Positions 24,383-33,884 are shown, counted from the first letter of the stretch. The stretch is 64,000 bases of DNA from Chryseobacterium pennipullorum (GCF_003384725.1 NZ_QNVV01000002.1:372001-436000); one strand, 5' to 3'. Translations and numbers: made by a program. Notes: generated by a model not told the origin, from the letters alone.

Positions 24383-24931
24383 ATGAATCACTCATACAAA
24401 GGTAAAATATTAATCTCGACACCTGACATTTCCGGCGATATTTTTTCCAGATCAGTCGTATTGGTTATTGAACATAACGAAAGCGGTGCATTTGGTTTGA
24501 TATTAAATAAAAAAAACAGCCAGATGAGTAGTAAATTCAAAGATTTCTTTGACTTTAAAATTGAAGTCTACGACGGAGGTCCTGTAGAGAATGATAAGGT
24601 ATTTTTCATCGTCAAAGGTCCAAAGGTTACGGAGGTTTACACAGAAATCACCAGTGAATTCTACCTTACAGAAGATATCGAACGTATCATCAATGCGGTT
24701 TTGAGCAAGGAGCTTGATATCAACAATGTAAAAATATTCTCCGGGTATTCTGGATGGTCTCCCGAGCAGCTGGATACGGAAGTTCAAAGAAAAGTATGGA
24801 CGGTAGTGGATGTTTATAATCTGGACTATACGCTTCCTAATGATCAGACCCTATGGAAATCTATTATGCAGAATCTGGGTGGAGAATTTTTGCTATGGGC
24901 CAATTCACCTGAGGATATTTCACTTAATTAG
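24383..24931 (+). CDS. YqgE/AlgH family protein
   Basis: Start set at the ATG at 24383 (MNHSYKGKILISTPDISGDI), giving 182 residues, the family length. The longer frame to 24290 overlaps pdxH. Family marks are FSRSVVLVIEHNESGAFGLI and LNKK just after it, then VYDGGPVENDKVFFI and FSGYSGWSPEQLDTE. YqgE/AlgH proteins are single-domain cytoplasmic proteins of unclear function, named for a link to alginate regulation in Pseudomonas. It is divergent from pdxH. Confidence 0.9.
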   Translation: MNHSYKGKILISTPDISGDIFSRSVVLVIEHNESGAFGLILNKKNSQMSSKFKDFFDFKIEVYDGGPVENDKVFFIVKGPKVTEVYTEITSEFYLTEDIERIINAVLSKELDINNVKIFSGYSGWSPEQLDTEVQRKVWTVVDVYNLDYTLPNDQTLWKSIMQNLGGEFLLWANSPEDISLN

Positions 24932-25034
24932 CAATATGGTTTTCAATACGATAAAATAATTAACAAACTTTAAGATTATCTTAACCAATTTTAAAAAAAC
25001 TTTTCCCGTTCTTTGGATAACCAAAATCACAGAA

Positions 25035-25616
25035 ATGAAAGGTATTACTTTACTTGCTGTATCAGTCTTTTCTACTGCATTTTTATCATTTACACCGCTC
25101 AACAAAAAATACATCATTATTGATGCCGGACATGGCGGAAGTGATGCCGGAGCAGTATATGGTCAGTTTTCTGAAAAAGATATTTCCTTAAACATTGCAA
25201 AAGAAATTCACAAGATCAATAAGAGTCAGGATAAGTATGAAGTGATTTTAACAAGGGACGCAGATATATCTTCCAGCCTTCCTGACCGAACTATCCTAAT
25301 CAACAATCTGAATCCGGAAATGGTGATTTCTCTGCATGTCAACAAGTCTCCTGAGAAAGAGACCCCAAAACATGGTTTTGAAGTATTTATTCAAAATTCT
25401 GAAGGTTCAAAAAAGCTGGCTGACAAAATCTCTAAAAAATTTAGTGCCCAAACGATCGTAGAACGCAACCTGCACATCTTAAGAGAAACCAAAGCTCCTG
25501 CAGTATTGGTAGAACTTGGATTTATCAATAATACCCAGGACAGAAATTATATGACGAGTGAAAAGGGGCAAAAAGAAATTGCACAAAAATTCGTTGAAAT
25601 CATCAACGAGTACTAA
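25035..25616 (+). CDS. N-acetylmuramoyl-L-alanine amidase (Amidase_3)
   Basis: The 193-residue protein has an N-terminal hydrophobic export signal (about 1-22) and a complete zinc amidase domain. Zinc ligands can be placed in IIDAGHGGSDAGA (His), EKDISLNIAKEI (Glu) and VISLHVNKS (His), and the catalytic Glu in VLVELGFINN. It cleaves the amide bond between muramic acid and the stem peptide during cell separation and wall turnover. No LysM or SH3 targeting domain is present. Confidence 0.92.
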   Translation: MKGITLLAVSVFSTAFLSFTPLNKKYIIIDAGHGGSDAGAVYGQFSEKDISLNIAKEIHKINKSQDKYEVILTRDADISSSLPDRTILINNLNPEMVISLHVNKSPEKETPKHGFEVFIQNSEGSKKLADKISKKFSAQTIVERNLHILRETKAPAVLVELGFINNTQDRNYMTSEKGQKEIAQKFVEIINEY

Positions 25617-25699
25617 AATAAAGAAACAATTTCTGATTTAATCAGAATAAAACCCGGTAAAGGACTTTGAAATTTCGTTGTTTACCGGGTTTGTCAATT

Positions 25700-26515
25700 C
25701 TATGACTGAAAACTTTTCTTCCAGCTTTCTACCAATTCGGTAAAACGGAGGTTTTCAAAAGTCTTATTTCTTATTTTACCTACAGAAAATATGCCTTTCT
25801 CATCGGAGATCATTAAAATCTCTTCTGCCTTCTGTGATTCGAAGGCAATAATCTCGTGTTCCTGAATGTCGGCAAGGTTACTTTTATGTAAGAAAGTCAC
25901 AAAATTTTCCAGCAGCGGAGAGATATAAGCTCCTTCGGAGTGTTTGGGGATTTTTATGACATTCCCTTCCAAAAATAAAAGATTTCCTGAGGTTGACCGG
26001 GCAATTCTCTTATTAGGGTTTAAAAGAATAACGTCATCAAGATCATTTTCCTGTGCATAAATCTCTCCATAAATATTTTCGGGGCAGTGAACCCTAATAT
26101 TGCTCAGAAGGTTGTTATTAACATTGATTTCCTTGATCATATCCAGTTCCAGAAGCCTTTGGTGAACCGTAAGAAGGTCTGCAATTTCTGTAACTTCATA
26201 AAAATAGGAAACTGAAGATTTTGCCAGCGTCAGACCATCATTATTTCTGAACACCTGGAAATTGATGATTCCATTGTGTATTCCTTTGCCCTCGATAATA
26301 TCTTTCTGAAAAAGAGACTGAAAAAACTCCAGGGTATAGGTCAAAGGAATATTCAACCTCATCTTTCTCATAGAAGCCATCAAGAAAAAATAACATTCCT
26401 CATCCATGATGAGTCCTCCATTTCTTACAAAGAAAGAAACCTTCACTGAATCCCCCCAAAGAAAAGCTCTGTTTTTTACCTTTAATTCGTCTGATGTAAA
26501 ATATTGATTTTCCAA
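25700..26515 (-). CDS. Class IV aminotransferase-fold protein, probably without the PLP lysine
   Basis: The 271-residue protein starts with TTG at 26515 (MENQYFTSDELKVKNRAF); no in-frame ATG exists upstream of it. The opening (KNRAFLWGDSVKVSFFVRNG) and the later segment QENDLDDVILLNPNK then RIARSTSGNLLFLEG follow the branched-chain aminotransferase/PabC fold. By hand alignment, the catalytic Lys position falls at Ile140-Arg141, and the usual TEG(S/A) glutamate is replaced by ARS. It is therefore doubtful that it binds PLP covalently. Annotation as 4-amino-4-deoxychorismate lyase would be unsafe. Confidence 0.7.
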   Translation of the reverse strand: MENQYFTSDELKVKNRAFLWGDSVKVSFFVRNGGLIMDEECYFFLMASMRKMRLNIPLTYTLEFFQSLFQKDIIEGKGIHNGIINFQVFRNNDGLTLAKSSVSYFYEVTEIADLLTVHQRLLELDMIKEINVNNNLLSNIRVHCPENIYGEIYAQENDLDDVILLNPNKRIARSTSGNLLFLEGNVIKIPKHSEGAYISPLLENFVTFLHKSNLADIQEHEIIAFESQKAEEILMISDEKGIFSVGKIRNKTFENLRFTELVESWKKSFQS

Positions 26516-26535
26516 TTTTCGATGCGATTTATTTA

Positions 26536-26564
26536 TAAAAAAATAATGAACGATAAATCGTTCA
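26536..26564 (-). terminator. Terminator between the START-like gene and the class IV protein
   Basis: TGAACGAT-AA-ATCGTTCA (26547-26564) is a perfect 8-bp stem. On the minus strand it is followed by a T-rich run (A tract at 26537-26543). It separates the two minus-strand genes into different transcripts. Confidence 0.65.
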
Positions 26565-26593
26565 TCAGTTTTATCATTTACAATGGTACAACC

Positions 26594-26980
26594 TTATGCC
26601 GCACCTAATTTTATTCTAAGGTTTTCAATAAGATTTTCCCAATACATTGCATTTTCTTCTTCATCACCTTCTTCACAGAAATCTGTAATGTTCAGGGCCA
26701 GGTCTTCTGTAATATCATCTATAACGATAGTCATTTCAAAGAAGTTTTTAGTTCCTTCATCTTCTTCCCATCTGAAACGTACGAAACCTTCAGGCTTATA
26801 TCTGATTAAAGTGGCCTTTTCTGCAGGACCTCCACCCCAGCTAAAAAAGAAGTCATCGCCTTTTTCTGTTACCTCATCCGCAAACCATTCAGACAACCCT
26901 TCCGCAGTCGCCAGATATTCATATAAAATCTCTGATAAACAGTGCATTGGGAATTCGTAATGGACTTTATGTTTCGCCAT
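26594..26980 (-). CDS. START-like (SRPBCC fold) domain protein
   Basis: The ATG at 26980 (MAKHKVHYEFPMHCLSEILY) gives 128 residues; the nine-residue upstream extension is probably not translated. The helix-grip fold shows in EYLATAEGLSEWFADEV, then WGGGPAEKATLIRYKPEGFV and the terminal helix WENLIENLRIKLG. The group is related to AHSA1-like proteins and is common in Bacteroidota. It should bind a hydrophobic ligand or chaperone client; none is known. The protein is strongly acidic. Confidence 0.78.
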   Translation of the reverse strand: MAKHKVHYEFPMHCLSEILYEYLATAEGLSEWFADEVTEKGDDFFFSWGGGPAEKATLIRYKPEGFVRFRWEEDEGTKNFFEMTIVIDDITEDLALNITDFCEEGDEEENAMYWENLIENLRIKLGAA

Positions 26981-27134
26981 ATAATCTTTGTTTTTATCGT
27001 CCCGCAATATATAAATTAATTTTTTTATTACACAAGAAAGAGGTTACTTTTTTAAAGGATCTTCATGATATTTATCAGAGATTTTCAACCTGTATTATGT
27101 TAAGTCCAAATGTTTACAAGTGTGATGGTAAGCA

Positions 27135-27164
27135 TAAAAATATCCCTCCTATTTGGAGGGATAT
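27135..27164 (-). terminator. Terminator of the class III aminotransferase
   Basis: ATATCCCTCC and GGAGGGATAT pair perfectly over 10 bp around TATTT, and a T tract follows on the minus strand. It ends 5 bases before the stop at 27169. Confidence 0.8.
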
Positions 27165-27168
27165 CCGG

Positions 27169-28350
27169 TTAGTTTTCATCAAGGATTTCCAGAATAATGC
27201 GGCATCCTTCGCGGATTTCGTCCAGCGATAATGTTAGCGGTGGAGATATTCTTAGGTATTCGTTTCTATAAAGCTGCCAGAAGACAATAAGCCCTCTATC
27301 CATACACTTTTTGGCGACTTCCAGGGTGTATTCAGGCGCGCCAAGATTTACGGCAAGCATCAGGCCTTTTCCGTTAATATTTTTGATTTTCGGATGGACC
27401 AGCAGCTCTCTGAACAATTTTTCTTTTTCGTCAACCTCTTCCATCAGGCCGCTTTCCAATACTTCTTTCAAAGTAGCATAGCTGGCAGCTGCAATAAGAG
27501 GGTTTCCTCCAAAGGTAGTCACGTGACCAAGCTTTGGAGAATGGGACAAGGTTTCCATTATTTTTCGGGAACTCATAAAAGCACCTACAGGTACACCGCC
27601 TCCCATTCCTTTACCCATGACCAGAATATCGGGAACTATTCCAAAATGTTCGAAAGAGAACAGTTTTCCCGTTCTTCCGAATCCGGGCTGTATTTCATCC
27701 AGGATCAGTAGGGCTCCCACTTCTTCGCATCGTTGTTTCAGCTTAATGAGATAGCCGGGATCAGGTACCAGAAAACCTGCAGCTCCCTGAATAGTTTCCA
27801 GGAGGACACATGCTGTTTTATCAGTAATTTTATCAAATTCCTTTTCATCGTTGAACTCAATGAAGGTCACCATCGGTAGTAAAGGGCGGAATTCTCTCTT
27901 ATGATTCTCATTTCCGGAAACACTCAATGCTCCATGGGTATTTCCATGGTAAGAATTTTTAAAAGAGATAATTTCTTCCCTTCCTGTATATCGTTTCGCC
28001 AGCTTTAAGCTTCCGTCAATAGCCTCTGCCCCGCTGTTTACAAGATAGGTTACTTGCAACGGATCAGGAGTAGCTTCTGCCAGCAGTTTACACAAGGCTA
28101 TAGGTTTTTCCTGTGCGTATTCACCGTATACCATGACATGGAGATATTTATCGGCCTGTTCTTTTATCGCGTTTACCACCTTAGGATGTGAATGTCCCAA
28201 TGTATTGGCTGAAACCCCCGCAACAAAGTCCAGATATCTTCTTCCGTCTGTACCGTAAATATAGTTTCCAACTGCCTTTTCAACTTCAAAACCTGCTGCA
28301 AATTTTGTGGTTTGTGCCTGGTATATAAAAAAATCTTTGTGCATTTCCAT
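27169..28350 (-). CDS. Class III aminotransferase (acetylornithine aminotransferase-like)
   Basis: The product has 393 residues from the ATG at 28350; a second ATG at 28344 is equally possible. The frame upstream to 28371 begins with a TTG inside the promoter. Fold-type I PLP signatures are LVNSGAEAIDGSLKLAKRYT, SYHGNTHGALSVSG, LLILDEIQPGFGRTGKL and the lysine loop MGKGMGGGVPVGAF. The enzyme moves an omega-amino group to 2-oxoglutarate. Substrate (acetylornithine, ornithine or other) cannot be told; no arg genes are nearby. Confidence 0.88.
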   Translation of the reverse strand: MEMHKDFFIYQAQTTKFAAGFEVEKAVGNYIYGTDGRRYLDFVAGVSANTLGHSHPKVVNAIKEQADKYLHVMVYGEYAQEKPIALCKLLAEATPDPLQVTYLVNSGAEAIDGSLKLAKRYTGREEIISFKNSYHGNTHGALSVSGNENHKREFRPLLPMVTFIEFNDEKEFDKITDKTACVLLETIQGAAGFLVPDPGYLIKLKQRCEEVGALLILDEIQPGFGRTGKLFSFEHFGIVPDILVMGKGMGGGVPVGAFMSSRKIMETLSHSPKLGHVTTFGGNPLIAAASYATLKEVLESGLMEEVDEKEKLFRELLVHPKIKNINGKGLMLAVNLGAPEYTLEVAKKCMDRGLIVFWQLYRNEYLRISPPLTLSLDEIREGCRIILEILDEN

Positions 28351-28368
28351 TGTCTCAAAAAATTTCAG

Positions 28369-28376
28369 CAAAGCTA
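28369..28376 (-). promoter_or_regulatory. -7 element of the class III aminotransferase
   Basis: Minus strand TAGCTTTG fits TAnnTTTG and overlaps the rejected TTG start at 28371. It supports translation from 28350 or 28344. Confidence 0.5.
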
Positions 28377-28470
28377 TAAAAGATTCACCAGATGCCGAAA
28401 TTATTGCTTTAGAATAAACTGTTCCCTTACCAATTAAAGAGGATCAGAAACTAAAAGATAATACATGCCT

Positions 28471-28500
28471 AAAAAAAAAGAACCACTCTTTAAGTGATTC
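28471..28500 (-). terminator. Terminator of the fur-OstA operon
   Basis: GAATCACT and AGTGGTTC pair over 8 positions with one G-U wobble. On the minus strand nine T residues follow. It lies 8 bases after the stop at 28509. Confidence 0.7.
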
Positions 28501-28508
28501 CTTTTATA

Positions 28509-30251
28509 TTATTTTCTAACCCGTTTAGGTTTTTTAGCTTCTTCTTTAGCTTTTTCATCATCTACCGCCTTCTGAGCTTTATCAAAGAGCTCATTATCCG
28601 CTGTATATTGTATTTCTTCATAATTAGGACTGTCTACCAGAATATCCTGCCATTTTCTGATCCGGTCCCGGGTGTTCCAGTTAAAGTCCGGAAACTTTCT
28701 CCGTGCCGGCTCTATCATGCTCATCGGATAGGTATCTGAAGTAGCGCCAATACTACAGGAAATAATCTGCAGTGCTCTTTCTTCAAATAAAGCCCCAATG
28801 ATTCCACATGCAGAAAGGGTGATTCCTATTCTTTCAGGCTTTTTGGTTTCCTGATCTTCATCATCCACATACACAATAGACTGTGCATTTCCTACCACTC
28901 TGGCTTCTCTGATATCATTGTTCTGATAATACACCGTCATAAATTTGCCTTTTACCTGATTGAATTCATCTTTCAGGGTTAAAGAATCTACTTTACTGAT
29001 GGCAAAGGCGTTTCCTATGACTTTTAATGAATCAATATTTTCGCTTTGGGTATTGAAATAAGCTTCCACTTTATCTCCGGTTACCTGCTTTTCACCACTC
29101 CAAAGAATGGGATTGGTATACATGTGCATCACCCCATCCGTCTCATTGAAGGCAATGGAGTCTGCCCTTCCCTGTGCATTGGACTTAAATACCCTTGCTT
29201 TTTTATAGGCTCTAAGGAAACTTTTCTTTACTTTGATGTCCAGAGAATCCGGTCTCTGATAAGAAATAATTCTTTCTGCAGCAAAATACACAGAATCCTT
29301 TTCCATTATTTTTACAGCATAAGGGTTTCTGGTCATCATGGCAGAGTCCTTTTTCTCAAAAATCTCCCCGTATCCGCCTTTGATATATCTTTTTTCTAAA
29401 GGATCATCCAAGGTCACATTTCCGGTTGCCTTACCAAAACCTGAAATCTGATTGTAATACATATCATCACCGGTAAGGATTTTATCATTGTAGAAGATCT
29501 TCGAATTTTTATTCAGGAAAGCCTCCTTCGTTTCCATTTTATAGGTTCCCCTTTCGGTGTAAATCCTGTTTTTAGGATTCGCTTTGTTGGTAATGGTCGT
29601 AGGGCCGAAAAACTCAGCAACTTTGGTATTCTGATTCTGTTTGATATTCACCCCTTCAATCAGGTATTGCGGGTTGTCTATTTTTACATTCCCAACAAAA
29701 TCAATCATCTTGGTATTCAGAAAATAAGTTGCAGACTTGGTATACATCACATTTCCCTGGGTATCAGAGATTGTTCCACCCGTATTGAAGTATGCCTGAT
29801 TGGCCATGCGGTCATAATACAGGATATCTGTTTTTATGGTTTGTTTCGGGTCGGTAAGAACAACATTTTTTCTGGCAACACCTTTCTGAGTATTACCGTC
29901 GTATTCCATTTCTCCTGCAGTAATTACGGATCCGTCAGCATTCTGAAGCCTTGTATTGCCGATTGCTTTTACAAAGTTTTCTTCACTGTACAGAACCACT
30001 TCGTCTGCGGTAAGAACAGACCCCTGATGCTCAATCTGAACATTCCCTGTAAAGTACTGATTGCCTTCGTACTTTTCAGCGTCTTTTATGATTTTATCCG
30101 CGTGGATGATCTTTATTTTATCTTCGGGCTTCAGCGGCTTAGGCTGCCCTGGTGAGGGAGCCTGCAAATAAGGATCTTTCTTCACGGGAAGTTTGTCCTG
30201 CGCAACACTCAGCGTAGAAATAAAGATGAACAGAAAAAGGATTATTCTCAT
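28509..30251 (-). CDS. OstA-like protein (LptA/LptD N-terminal fold)
   Basis: The 580-residue secreted protein has a signal peptide (MRIILFLFIFISTLSVAQ) and then long runs of OstA-type beta-jellyroll repeats. Examples are YFTGNVQIEHQGSVLTADEV, VLYSEENFVKAIGNTRLQN and MYYNQISGFGKATGNVTLDD. In other bacteria this fold carries LPS across the periplasm. In Bacteroidota such long OstA proteins are thought to serve the same transport route. A Lys/Glu-rich basic tail (AKEEAKKPKRVRK) is unusual. It starts 3 bases after the Fur-family gene, so the two form an operon. Confidence 0.82.
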   Translation of the reverse strand: MRIILFLFIFISTLSVAQDKLPVKKDPYLQAPSPGQPKPLKPEDKIKIIHADKIIKDAEKYEGNQYFTGNVQIEHQGSVLTADEVVLYSEENFVKAIGNTRLQNADGSVITAGEMEYDGNTQKGVARKNVVLTDPKQTIKTDILYYDRMANQAYFNTGGTISDTQGNVMYTKSATYFLNTKMIDFVGNVKIDNPQYLIEGVNIKQNQNTKVAEFFGPTTITNKANPKNRIYTERGTYKMETKEAFLNKNSKIFYNDKILTGDDMYYNQISGFGKATGNVTLDDPLEKRYIKGGYGEIFEKKDSAMMTRNPYAVKIMEKDSVYFAAERIISYQRPDSLDIKVKKSFLRAYKKARVFKSNAQGRADSIAFNETDGVMHMYTNPILWSGEKQVTGDKVEAYFNTQSENIDSLKVIGNAFAISKVDSLTLKDEFNQVKGKFMTVYYQNNDIREARVVGNAQSIVYVDDEDQETKKPERIGITLSACGIIGALFEERALQIISCSIGATSDTYPMSMIEPARRKFPDFNWNTRDRIRKWQDILVDSPNYEEIQYTADNELFDKAQKAVDDEKAKEEAKKPKRVRK

Positions 30252-30254
30252 TGA

Positions 30255-30728
30255 TTAATCATTCTTAGTGCCATAGAAATACAGCGAATGAGAATCAATA
30301 TTTACGCCAAAAGCTTCTTCAATGGCTTCTTTGATTCCCTGGATCCTTGGGTCACAGAACTCAATAATTTCTTCGATTTCTTTATCAGAATCTTTTTTGT
30401 AGATCACCAGGTGATCGTGCTGTTTATCAAAATAAGATTTTTCATAAGATGAGGAAGTCAGTGTCTTTTCTCCAAACTGATGCTTACGGATAAGCCCTGC
30501 ATCAAGGAAAATCTCGATCGTATTGTAAATCGTAGCTTTGGAAACGTGATATTTTTTCTGCATCATCAAAAGATACAGATCATCTACATTGAAGTGATGA
30601 TCCATATTATAAATCTCTTCCAATATCGTATATCGTTCAGGGGTATTCCGGAAACCTTTTTCTAATAAGTAGTTTCTCAAAACATCCTTGATCAAAGCTA
30701 TATTTTTTTCTTTTTGTATTGTATCCAT
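30255..30728 (-). CDS. Fur family transcriptional regulator
   Basis: The 157-residue protein has the Fur winged helix (about 10-85), with RNTPERYTILEEIYNMDHHF and VSKATIYNTIEIFLDAGLI. The C-terminal half is a dimerisation domain with HDHLVIYKKDSDK and a final HSLYFYG, but it lacks the paired CxxC structural zinc site. It may respond to iron or peroxide (Fur or PerR type); the metal cannot be told. A -7 box TAAATTTG lies about 20 bases upstream. It forms an operon with the OstA-like gene. Confidence 0.88.
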   Translation of the reverse strand: MDTIQKEKNIALIKDVLRNYLLEKGFRNTPERYTILEEIYNMDHHFNVDDLYLLMMQKKYHVSKATIYNTIEIFLDAGLIRKHQFGEKTLTSSSYEKSYFDKQHDHLVIYKKDSDKEIEEIIEFCDPRIQGIKEAIEEAFGVNIDSHSLYFYGTKND

Positions 30729-30795
30729 TAAAAAAATTATCTACAAATTTATCGATTTTTATTTAAATAGATATTATGGTTAGATACTCTCGGGT

Positions 30796-32787
30796 TTAAG
30801 AATTGTGACGGAAGTACCCCGACTGCTCAATTTTGTTATCATAAACAGTGAGCTCAGTAATAGGAGCAGACTCCACTTCAACGTTGTGAGAAGATACTCC
30901 CCAGGCCTTAAAGTCATCACTTCCGATATACTTCACAAAGCTGTAAATATTGAGTGTAATCTTCTGTTTAACAGTTAAAAGGATATCATTGATATACGTA
31001 TTATCTATAATCACGTACTTCAGATCCGGTGGTATATTGTGTGCTCTCAGAGATGGGTGGCTGCTTCTTGACGGAATAGTCCCGTCTGCCATAAGATCTC
31101 TGAGTACCATGTTGAAGTAATCATTAATTCTACGGTCTACTTTGAATCCCAAAAGGAAGTTGATCTTATAAACGGTTCCCGGTAAAATTTCATCCACCGT
31201 ATATTTGAAAGTATAAGGATCTTCCTGATTCACGATGCTCAGGATGAAGTAATGATCGGCTCTTTTCGGCTGCTTCTTAATGATGGAGTAAATAATTTTG
31301 GACTCTACCTCATCATTTCTCTTGGCCCGGCTCAGATACGCCAGATTGGTGGCATATTTAGGAATCGTTTCATCCAGCTTCATGTCTTTGATGATAGAGA
31401 CGTATTTGTCAATCTTTACATACTGGATAAAGTTAGCCTTGATGAGTCTGCCGTTATACCAGGCATACATACAGACCGCAATAAATCCACCCAATACCAT
31501 CGTAAGCCAGCCTCCATCTACGAACTTGATCACATTGGCATAGAAAAACCCTGATTCAAGAAACAGATACACTGCTGCAAAACCTGCAATAAAGATCTTA
31601 TTGACTCTTGTACGGCTTAGCCAGAACAACAGTAGAATAGTTGTCATCAGCATTGTAATGGTAATGGTAAGTCCATATGCTGCTTCCATACGTTCTGACT
31701 TTTGGAAGAAGATAACAACTACGAAACAGAAAGCCATCAGCCCCCAGTTGATTCTTGGAATATACATCTGTCCTTTGATTCCGGAAGGGTATTCAATATG
31801 CTGATTAGGCCAGAAAGATATGGACATTGCTTCTGAGAACATGGTAAATGATCCTGTAATAACAGCCTGACTGGCAATAATGGCAGCTGCTGTTGCTAAA
31901 ATCACACTTGGTAAAACGGCCCATTCCGGCATAATTCCGAAGAAAGGATTTACCCCGTTGTGTACCTGCTGGTAATTATCTAACAGCCATGATCCCTGTC
32001 CAAGATAGTTCAGAATCAGCATCAGCTTAACAAAAATCCAGCTGATTCTGATATTTTTGGCCCCGCAGTGTCCTAAATCTGAATATAAAGCTTCAGCTCC
32101 TGTGGTACACAGAAAAACTGCTCCCATGATCACAATAGCACTTGATGAGTGGGTGATCAGATTATATGCGTATATAGGGTTAAAAGCCTTTAATATTTCG
32201 ATATGATCAAAAATATGCATTGATCCTGACAGTCCCAGTACTAAAAACCATGTGACCATGACGGGTCCGAAGAATTTACCTATGGAAGCTGTACCGAACT
32301 GCTGTACGACAAAGACTATAAATAAGATCACTATGGTGATAAGCACCACCGGGGTTTCCGGATTGTATATCTTAAGTCCCTCAATCGCAGACATCACAGT
32401 CAGGGAAGGTGTGATCACACTATCTGCAACCAGTGTGGAGGCGCCAATAATGGCGACGACGTACAACCATTTTTTCTTAAGCTTTTTTACCAGTGAATAG
32501 AGGGCAAGGATTCCTCCTTCACCCTTGTTATCAGCTCTTAGAGCGATAATCACATATTTAAGGGTGGTCTGCAGCGTCAATGTCCAGATGATACAGGATA
32601 ATGCTCCTTCAATGTATTCATCAAACGGCATGGTAGCGCCATCTTTTCTTGCGTTCACGATCGCCTTCATTACGTAAAGCGGTGACGTACCAATATCTCC
32701 GAAAACGATCCCGAGAGAAACTATAACGCCCACAAATGAGAGTTTCTTTAGGTCAAAGTGATGACCGCCTTCTGTAACTTCTGCCAT
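30796..32787 (-). CDS. kup: KUP family potassium uptake transporter
   Basis: The ATG at 32787 (MAEVTEGGHHFDLKK) was preferred to a TTG three codons upstream; 663 residues result. There are about 12 membrane helices in the first 430 residues, then a cytoplasmic domain. Family marks are GIVFGDIGTSPLYVMKAI, LRADNKGEGGILALYSLVKK, TPSLTVMSAIEGL and FLCTTGAEALYSDLGHCG. It imports K+ with protons. A -7 box TAAATTTG lies in the 100-base gap before it. The gene is monocistronic. Confidence 0.93.
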   Translation of the reverse strand: MAEVTEGGHHFDLKKLSFVGVIVSLGIVFGDIGTSPLYVMKAIVNARKDGATMPFDEYIEGALSCIIWTLTLQTTLKYVIIALRADNKGEGGILALYSLVKKLKKKWLYVVAIIGASTLVADSVITPSLTVMSAIEGLKIYNPETPVVLITIVILFIVFVVQQFGTASIGKFFGPVMVTWFLVLGLSGSMHIFDHIEILKAFNPIYAYNLITHSSSAIVIMGAVFLCTTGAEALYSDLGHCGAKNIRISWIFVKLMLILNYLGQGSWLLDNYQQVHNGVNPFFGIMPEWAVLPSVILATAAAIIASQAVITGSFTMFSEAMSISFWPNQHIEYPSGIKGQMYIPRINWGLMAFCFVVVIFFQKSERMEAAYGLTITITMLMTTILLLFWLSRTRVNKIFIAGFAAVYLFLESGFFYANVIKFVDGGWLTMVLGGFIAVCMYAWYNGRLIKANFIQYVKIDKYVSIIKDMKLDETIPKYATNLAYLSRAKRNDEVESKIIYSIIKKQPKRADHYFILSIVNQEDPYTFKYTVDEILPGTVYKINFLLGFKVDRRINDYFNMVLRDLMADGTIPSRSSHPSLRAHNIPPDLKYVIIDNTYINDILLTVKQKITLNIYSFVKYIGSDDFKAWGVSSHNVEVESAPITELTVYDNKIEQSGYFRHNS

Positions 32788-32870
32788 ATCAGCCAATTTA
32801 TTTTTTTAAAAGCGCAAATTTAGATCAATTTTATGACGCCAAGAATTTTTCTTCATGAATATAATAAATG

Positions 32871-32897
32871 AAAAAACTTCCTTTCGGAAGTTTTTTT
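32871..32897 (-). terminator. Terminator of pdhB
   Basis: ACTTCC and GGAAGT form the stem with loop TTTC; flanking A and T tracts extend it and supply a T run on the minus strand. It lies just after the pdhB stop at 32904. Confidence 0.7.
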
Positions 32898-32903
32898 CTA
32901 TTA

Positions 32904-33884
32904 TTACTTTACGTACATCGCTTTTTTGATTTCCTCTTTTACTTTTTCAAGCTTAGGGAACCATTCTGCAAATAATGCAGCCGAGTATGGTGCAGGTGCA
33001 TCAGGAGTAGTAATTCTCTTGATAGGAGCATCTAAATAATCAAATGCTTTTTGCTGTACCATGTAGGTAATTTCTGAAGATATTGATCCGAATGGCCATG
33101 CTTCTTCAAGAATAACCAATCTGTTGGTTTTCTTCACAGATTCTAAAACAGTATCAAAATCAAGAGGGCGAACTGTTCTAAGGTCAATAACTTCTACAGA
33201 GATTCCTTCTTTAGCCATATCTTCAGCAGCCTGTAAAGCCAGCTTCATGATTTTACCAAATGAAACAAGAGTTACGTCTGTTCCCTCTCTCTTAATATCT
33301 GCCTTTCCGATTGGCAGATAATATTCCTCTTCCGGAATTTCCATCTTATCTCCATACATCTGCTCAGATTCCATGAAAATAACCGGGTCGTTATCCTGAA
33401 TTGCTGTTTTTAATAATCCTTTTGCATCATACGGATTGGAAGGTACAACCACTTTAAGTCCCGGGCAGTTCGCAAACCAACCTTCAAAAGCCTGAGAGTG
33501 AGTTGCTCCTAATTGTCCTGCAGAGGCAGTAGGACCACGGAAAACAATCGGGCAGTTCCACTGTCCACCACTCATCTGGCGGATTTTTGCCGCATTATTA
33601 ATAATCTGGTCAATTCCTACCAAAGAGAAATTGAATGTCATAAATTCTACGATGGGTCTGTTGCCATTCATTGCAGCTCCTACGGAGATTCCTGTAAATC
33701 CTAGTTCTGCAATCGGGGTATCGATTACTCTTTTCGGACCAAATTCATCCAGCATTCCTTTTGAAGCCTTATATGCACCATTATATTCTGCCACTTCCTC
33801 CCCCATCAGGTAGATGGATTCGTCTTTACGCATTTCCTCGCTCATTGCCTGTGCAATTACCTCACGAAAAGTATATTCTGCCAT
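32904..33884 (-). CDS. pdhB: Pyruvate dehydrogenase E1 component, beta subunit
   Basis: The 326-residue protein opens MAEYTFREVIAQAMSEEM. It has the transketolase pyrimidine domain, GEEVAEYNGAYKASKGMLDE with the catalytic Glu, and the C-terminal transketolase domain (SFGKIMKLALQAAEDMAKEG, VIDLRTVRPLDFDTV, EEAWPFGSISSEI). With the alpha subunit and TPP it decarboxylates pyruvate for the dehydrogenase complex. The alpha subunit and E2 genes are not in this window. A -7 box TATTTTTG lies upstream. Confidence 0.93.
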   Translation of the reverse strand: MAEYTFREVIAQAMSEEMRKDESIYLMGEEVAEYNGAYKASKGMLDEFGPKRVIDTPIAELGFTGISVGAAMNGNRPIVEFMTFNFSLVGIDQIINNAAKIRQMSGGQWNCPIVFRGPTASAGQLGATHSQAFEGWFANCPGLKVVVPSNPYDAKGLLKTAIQDNDPVIFMESEQMYGDKMEIPEEEYYLPIGKADIKREGTDVTLVSFGKIMKLALQAAEDMAKEGISVEVIDLRTVRPLDFDTVLESVKKTNRLVILEEAWPFGSISSEITYMVQQKAFDYLDAPIKRITTPDAPAPYSAALFAEWFPKLEKVKEEIKKAMYVK

